From the NCBI GenBank assembly GCA_021464245.1, contig JADCRB010000030.1, positions 771,376 through 835,375 on the forward strand: a DNA stretch of 64,000 nt, in the 5' to 3' direction. A program made the position numbers and the translations under genes. Source of the DNA: Carallia brachiata (Eukaryota > Streptophyta > Magnoliopsida > Malpighiales > Rhizophoraceae). Numbering within the stretch: the first letter of the stretch is position 1; the number at the start of each line of letters is the position of its first letter. Below the pieces are notes generated by a model. It worked only from the letters and a program-made list of their open reading frames with translations. It did no database searches and was not told where the DNA came from. Below are positions 59,901-64,000 of the stretch, piece by piece.

Positions 59901-60038
59901 AAAAGAAGCACTTTCGATGCTACCGGTCTTCAATCCTCCGACCCAGGCAAGCACGTAGTAGGTGGATTGCCATTAGGGCATGATAAGGGCAGTTCTGATG
60001 ATAATTTGATTCGTCATTTTTCTTATCTTATTGTTTAG
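53970..60038 (+). CDS. Papain-like (C1A) cysteine protease homologue, copy B, catalytic Asn replaced
   Basis: Exons at 53970-54011 (MTPHELQIDLLPSD), 59099-59183, 59255-59484, 59569-59703 and 59775-60038 are in phase and stop-free, 251 residues. Papain features are DQLTLHVCWAF (oxyanion Gln and Cys with correct spacing), SAQQLVDNL, YPYTGEKGPAG and GTHALVLLAYG (His). The Asn loop reads VQSSWGKRS where copy A and the family have NSWGxxWG, so the catalytic Asn is Ser. The next 40 or so residues (STFDATGLQSSDPGKHVVGG...) match neither copy A nor the family; homology returns only at the last few residues before the stop. There is no visible signal peptide or propeptide. Intron 1 is about 5.1 kb because a LINE lies in it. 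The product, if made, is probably a weak or non-catalytic protease-like protein. Exon 1 follows an acceptor-like CAG, so an upstream exon may exist. Confidence 0.65.
54200..57528 (+). mobile_element. Degenerate LINE inside intron 1 of protease copy B
   Basis: In order on +: an ORF1/DUF4283 fragment (LLTIWAPRSHFELVDLGNDF at about 54886; EGPWVVANHYLIIRRW), then a jump at about 55185 into reverse transcriptase (PGLKQGDPLSPYLFVLCIE; HLFFADNVVLF, with Asn in place of the second Asp of FADD). Next come the post-RT segment (LARWKIDQLSFASRLTLVKS, GGLAAKITHVANTTM) and RNase H (GWVKVNIDGASSGN). It ends near 57528 with GACCAAGAAAAAAAA. The endonuclease is deleted and many stops interrupt. The 5' end is approximate. 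The insertion is absent from intron 1 of copy A. Confidence 0.8.
58145..59000. mobile_element. DNA-element relic in intron 1 of copy B with a tRNA-like module
   Basis: Intron 1 of copy A lacks this stretch. The ends contain diverged GATCGAATCAGTCAGTCC / ATTAAACTGATTAAATCGAT words, reminiscent of the decayed CCGGTT-type termini at 2478-3250. On the minus strand near 58310-58385 are an A-box-like GATTTGGTTAGTGGTTTG and a B-box-like GTGAGTTCGAGTT. Boundaries are approximate and no clean target duplication was found. Confidence 0.45.
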
Positions 60039-60814
60039 GTGTTTGACTTGTTTAAAAATATATTATCCTTGCATTGTGCACATCACTTTACACTTTAGTT
60101 CTCTTCCCTAAATTTTTTTTTTAACATATACGAGAATACTTTAAATCATATAATTGAAACACGTGTTTAATACTCTAATAGTTTAAAATTTTAGAAAATT
60201 TTTCTCAATTTGAAATTGCTTATTGTTCTATCACAACAATATTTACTGTCATAAGTATTCATTCCAAGAAATTAAAGATTAATGCAGGGGTTTGGGGAAC
60301 CGCCTGTAGTAGCAAACAAAATATGAGGGCTATGAACCAAACAGACTTAAAACTTTGTAGGGTGCTTAATCTCACTTCAACGGTGAGGACAAAATAGAAA
60401 ACAGATGCGAGACAACTTATGAGTATGGTGTCCTATGGTAAATATCGAAGTCACTTTTTTGTTAGGTGTCCTTTTTGTTAGTTGTTATTTACAAAAAAGT
60501 CATCTTATATATATATAACGAAAAAAGAGCTATTTTTTTCAACGTTGGCCTTATAAAGGAACATCCACCTCATGAAGAGAGTAAACTGAACCCGAATCCT
60601 ACTTACGTGGGAAGTTTGAGACAGTGTATAATTGATTCTAATTGATTCTCTTGATATCCATGAGTCCAAAGACTTAGTCGCCTTTTGAATTAGCTATGCC
60701 TTGATGAAATCACTTCCATGGTGGTCCATTGCTTTGGAAATATTTAATTTAAGATATAACAACTAAGCTTATGACAATAAATTCAATTAGTTCAACATTT
60801 ATCTTTTTTTGTTA

Positions 60815-63244
60815 GGATTAATTTCTTAAAAATACATGAACTTTTTATTTTATTCTCATTTTATCATAAACTTTTTATTTTTTTAAAATATATCACGAAT
60901 TTTTAGTTTTGTTTTTTTTATTTCCTTGGCGCAACCTACATCAGGTACGAACTTCTAGTTTTGTTGTAAATCTATCATGCCTTCAGAATATGATAACAGA
61001 TTCTGTTAATATGTTGACATAGTCATCCAACATGACACAAAGTGCCACGTAGCCAGTGCCACGTGTAAAAAGTCAATTATTTCTGAGATCGAATTTAAAA
61101 AAAAAAATCAAAAAATTCCAAAACATAAAACAACCCAGTTTGATGTCTCTATTCGTTGATAAACGTCGGAAGCATGAGAATTTGAAATTGAATTGGCGAT
61201 AGCGAAGAGAAGACGGGAAATCAGAAAATCGTGGTCGTTTCTACCAATTTCGGGGATGTTACGATTAGGGCATGAACTAGTCTGAGCTATCTTACGCTTT
61301 TGCATTTTTGGATTAAGCGTGAGATTGTGTTTCTGTAATAGAATCTTTTTCTTTCCAGTGACAATTACAATTAGGCAATCACAATATATACATCGTGAAA
61401 TGATCCATCAAAAATTTTCATTTTTCTTTTCTGGGGGAGAGGAATTTATCAAAAAATCTCAATTGCAAGAGACAAAAAAAAAAAAAGATTTTTTTTTAAT
61501 CCAGATTAACAGAAAACTTTCCTACTTCATAGTAAGCCCACACTTCCAAATTAGTACAAATTGGAGTTTGGAACCGTTTAAAGCAAAAGGCCATCAATTC
61601 CACTTTCTTTGTGAAGAGCAAGTGCTTCTTCCATGGCTTTAGCTTAAGGCAGCAACTGAGCACACGCGCTGCCGTCTCCTTTGATGTTCTCGTCAGGTCC
61701 CTCTCTCTCTTTTCCTCTCTTGATTTAAGTCTTTATTTGTTTTGGATGGCGTGATGTTTTAACATAGAAAGAAAAAATATATTAGAATGAAAAGTAATGA
61801 AAAATTTGAAAAACAGAATGGTTTGGTCAAAGCCTCTCAAAGGTTTAGAATAGAGCCATCCTCTTTTTTTTTTTTTTCGTCTTGGATTTTTTTTCTCTTT
61901 TTAATTTCATCATAGAAATAATTTTTTAACATGTTGTTGTGGCAATGTGGCACTTTGTACCATGTTGGATGATCATGTTAGCACATTAACAAAACCCGTT
62001 ATCATGTCCTAATGGTGTGGTAGATTTAAAACAAAACTAAAAGTTCATCATATATGTAAAAAAGGAACAAAGGTCAATCTAACTTACCACGTCTTACTTT
62101 ATTTTAAATTTCATTTATAACATTTTTTTTTTTTATTAAATTTGGTCCATAACGTTACGTCCGTTAGTCTAATTTAGTCATCCGTCCATAACGCAGTTAA
62201 CCCTGCTGACGTGCTATGACGGAGTTTGACACGTCGTCAAACGTTAGCATGCCACATCAACATCTGTTACTGACGTGACATAAGTGTAAAGGTTAATTTG
62301 ATCCACAATATTTCAGCTTATTTTAAATTGCACCTATAACGTTTTTTTTTTTTTTTAAATTGGTCTATAACGTTATATTTTTTAGTCTAATTTGATTTTC
62401 CGTATATAACGTCGTTAACTTCGCTGATGTAGCGTGACAGAATTTGACACGTCATTAATTTTTTTCCAAAGAGATGGTTCCGTACTGGTAATGCTAATGA
62501 TAGTTGGAGGCGGCCGCGATGGTTTGACGAGGAAATAGTGACAACAACAGAAAAGAAAAAATTTAAAGATAAAGATAATAATGACTTTTGTTAAATTTTA
62601 TTAATTTATTTCTTTTGCTAAAAAAAACAAAGGTATTCAAGTGGATATATATTTATGAATTTTAGTTTTTTTATTTTGTTTGAATTTGGAGAGTGTGATT
62701 TTTAGTATAAATGTTTGGTTTGGATTTTAAAATTTTACTGCAAACGTGACATGTTGATATAGACGAAAATTATTGATGTGTCATACTTCGTGGCATCATA
62801 TTTGCTGAGTTAACGACGTTATGTATGAAAAGATCAAATTAGATTAAAAGATATAACGTTATGGCCCAATTTTAACAAAAAAAAAAACGTTACAGGTGAA
62901 ATTTAAAATAAGCTGAAATCTTGTGGGTCAAATTAATTTTTATACCTATGTCACGTCAGCAACAGTTGATGACGTGGCATGCTAACGTGGAAAAATTGAT
63001 GACGTGTCAAACTCCGTCATGTCACGTCAGCAGAGTTAACGGCGTTATAGACGGAAAGACCAAATCAGATTAACGGATGTAACGTTATGAACTAAATTTA
63101 ATAAAAAAAAATATTATGGGTGAAATTTAAAATAAAGTAAAATGTGGTGGATCAAATTGACTTTTATTCCTTTAAAAAAAATAAAAAGTTAATGATAGAA
63201 GGAGAACAAAACAAAAAGTTCGTGTATTTTTAGAAAATTAATCC
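60815..63244. mobile_element. Mutator-like element with long inverted repeats and nested insertion, 9-bp TSD
   Basis: A perfect 9-bp duplication TTTTTGTTA lies at 60806-60814 and 63245-63253. Arms start GGATTAATTTCTTAAAAATA and, inverted, GGATTAATTTTCTAAAAATA. They stay related for roughly 250 bp (GATAACAGATTCTGTTAATRT; ACACAAAGTGCCAC), with the right arm split by the element at 62064-63170. The centre (about 61090-61910) is not inverted and has unassigned open stretches, so it may hold captured genomic DNA. Block A shows the unoccupied site near 34045. Confidence 0.75.
62064..63170. mobile_element. Second copy of the foldback Mutator-like element, nested
   Basis: It is 1107 bp and collinear with 44638-45746 over its whole length, including both double-unit arms and the centre. 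It lies inside the right arm of the larger element at 60815-63244. Flanks TGTAAAAAA and TTTAAAAAA (8 of 9 identical) are a plausible, slightly decayed target duplication. Confidence 0.8.
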
Positions 63245-63429
63245 TTTTTGTTAAGGTTTCTCAATCAAATAAATTGACTGAAACGAAGACGACGGCTCCT
63301 TAACTCTACCCATCATTTAAGACACATTACAAGTAAGCAACCATACACTATTTTAAGGCCCTTAAAGCTTGAGTGCACCAACGGATACAGAATCCGCGTG
63401 GGTAGAGCAAATAGCTAAATGTTTGTCAT

Positions 63430-64000
63430 CGTATTGCCCCTTGAAAAACTTGTTCTTCAGAAAAAAAAATGGCCACAAGTTGACATTAAAGACCGATCAA
63501 AATGGAAAAGGAGTTTAACCTGCAATGCCATCTGCTGTTAGGCATGCAAAGTACTCCAGCACAGGCTTAGGCTAATTATCATCCTGGTTGACACGCCTAA
63601 CTGTGCGAGTTTTGTCACCTATTTTAGTTCCATTCAAAGCAGCACAAGCAATATCTGATCCCAAGAAAACTTTTTTTTAATCTACTAGAGACTGAAAGCC
63701 CGAAGCAACAAGAGGGAGTGGGGGCATTTGGGAAAGACTTGAACCTCCGGCTCCGATGGGGGTAGTGTGCCAGGTGACCGATGGGTAGTGTGCCCGTAAC
63801 AACTCCCGGACTTGTGCTTCAGTTGAGTAATAGGGGAGCCCATCCACAAAGATATGGCCAGGACCATCAAGCCCACCAGCCGAACCACGATTTCAGCCCA
63901 TTGCAACCAAGTTAGGATTGGTATTGGGCTGGCTTGGACCATGTGTTGCAACAAGAGATGGGTTTTAGTCACTAGGCCTCCTCAGACGTACTCCATCAGA
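63430..64000 (-). pseudogene. U2AF65 (splicing factor U2AF large subunit) relic, running off the right edge
   Basis: On the minus strand from about 63960, NPNLVAMG, stop, then NRGSAGGLDGPGHIFVDGLPYYSTEAQVRELL matches the linker and start of RRM2 in plant U2AF65. Later come SDIACAALNGTKIGDKTRTV and RRVNQ, the end of RRM2, and near 63470 KNKFFKGQYDD resembles the C-terminal end. The middle of RRM2 (the segment with the second RNP motif) is replaced by unrelated sequence ending in a stop (FQSLVD, stop). Stops, frame changes and missing parts show it is not functional. Adjacent RRM2 pieces without introns could mean a retrocopy, but too little is visible to decide. The parent gene normally acts in 3' splice-site recognition. 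Confidence 0.7.

Larger units (their letters stand above)
46976..63350 (+). repeat. Segmental duplication block B
   Basis: It is collinear with block A from AACTAAAGGACTCCAATTTA (46994) onward: copia relic, GTTGTACGGCCGTACA near 50555, AAGCTTGTCAGCTGC near 51232, protease gene, and the tail near 63255-63350. The size difference from A is explained by B-specific insertions: LINE at about 52078-53785, LINE at about 54200-57528, the element at about 58145-59000, and the nested MULEs at 60815-63244. Confidence 0.8.

Overview
This is nuclear DNA of a higher plant, almost certainly a eudicot. It is AT-rich and dense in MITEs, Mutator-like and hAT-like elements, LINE remnants and microsatellites. 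The genes have short exons with GT-AG introns, and the recognisable families (VRN1/REM-type B3 factors, papain-like proteases, a cystatin-fold protein, a U2AF65 fragment) are plant-typical. I cannot name the species.

Left third (3.3-22.1 kb): a tandem cluster of five paralogous B3-domain genes. Gene 1 is on + (3541-5572). Genes 2-5 are on - (6441-8273, 12423-14990, 16476-18054, 19034-22040). They share an exon plan: a short first exon ending in the first B3 strand, a long exon with the rest of B3-1 plus a charged linker, then two-exon B3 modules. Genes 1, 2 and 4 have two B3 domains; genes 3 and 5 have three. Only genes 1 (454 aa) and 4 (376 aa) read cleanly from ATG to stop. Gene 2 has a 1-nt insertion, gene 3 a 7-nt deletion between ATG and B3-1, and gene 5 two frameshifts. 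MITEs fill the gap between genes 2 and 3.

Right two thirds (23-64 kb): a segmental duplication in several copies. Block A (about 23.1-34.16 kb), block B (about 46.98-63.35 kb) and a partial block C (40.9-42.7 kb) are collinear apart from transposon insertions, so the copies serve as each other's empty-site controls. Blocks A and B each carry a decayed Ty1/copia integrase relic and, at the right, a small papain-like cysteine protease gene. Copy A (31505-33140) keeps all catalytic residues but has two frameshifts. Copy B (53970-60038) is open throughout but has Ser for the catalytic Asn, a replaced C-terminus and a LINE in intron 1. Between them lies an intact four-exon gene for a 159-aa cystatin-like protein (37809-39632), and a fragment of that gene is duplicated at about 42.73-42.89 kb. 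A cystatin-type gene flanked by two diverged copies of the enzyme class that cystatins bind is the most suggestive arrangement here.

The right edge carries a U2AF65 relic (63430-64000) that runs out of the window. Other stretches are AT-rich intergenic DNA in which I recognise no gene.
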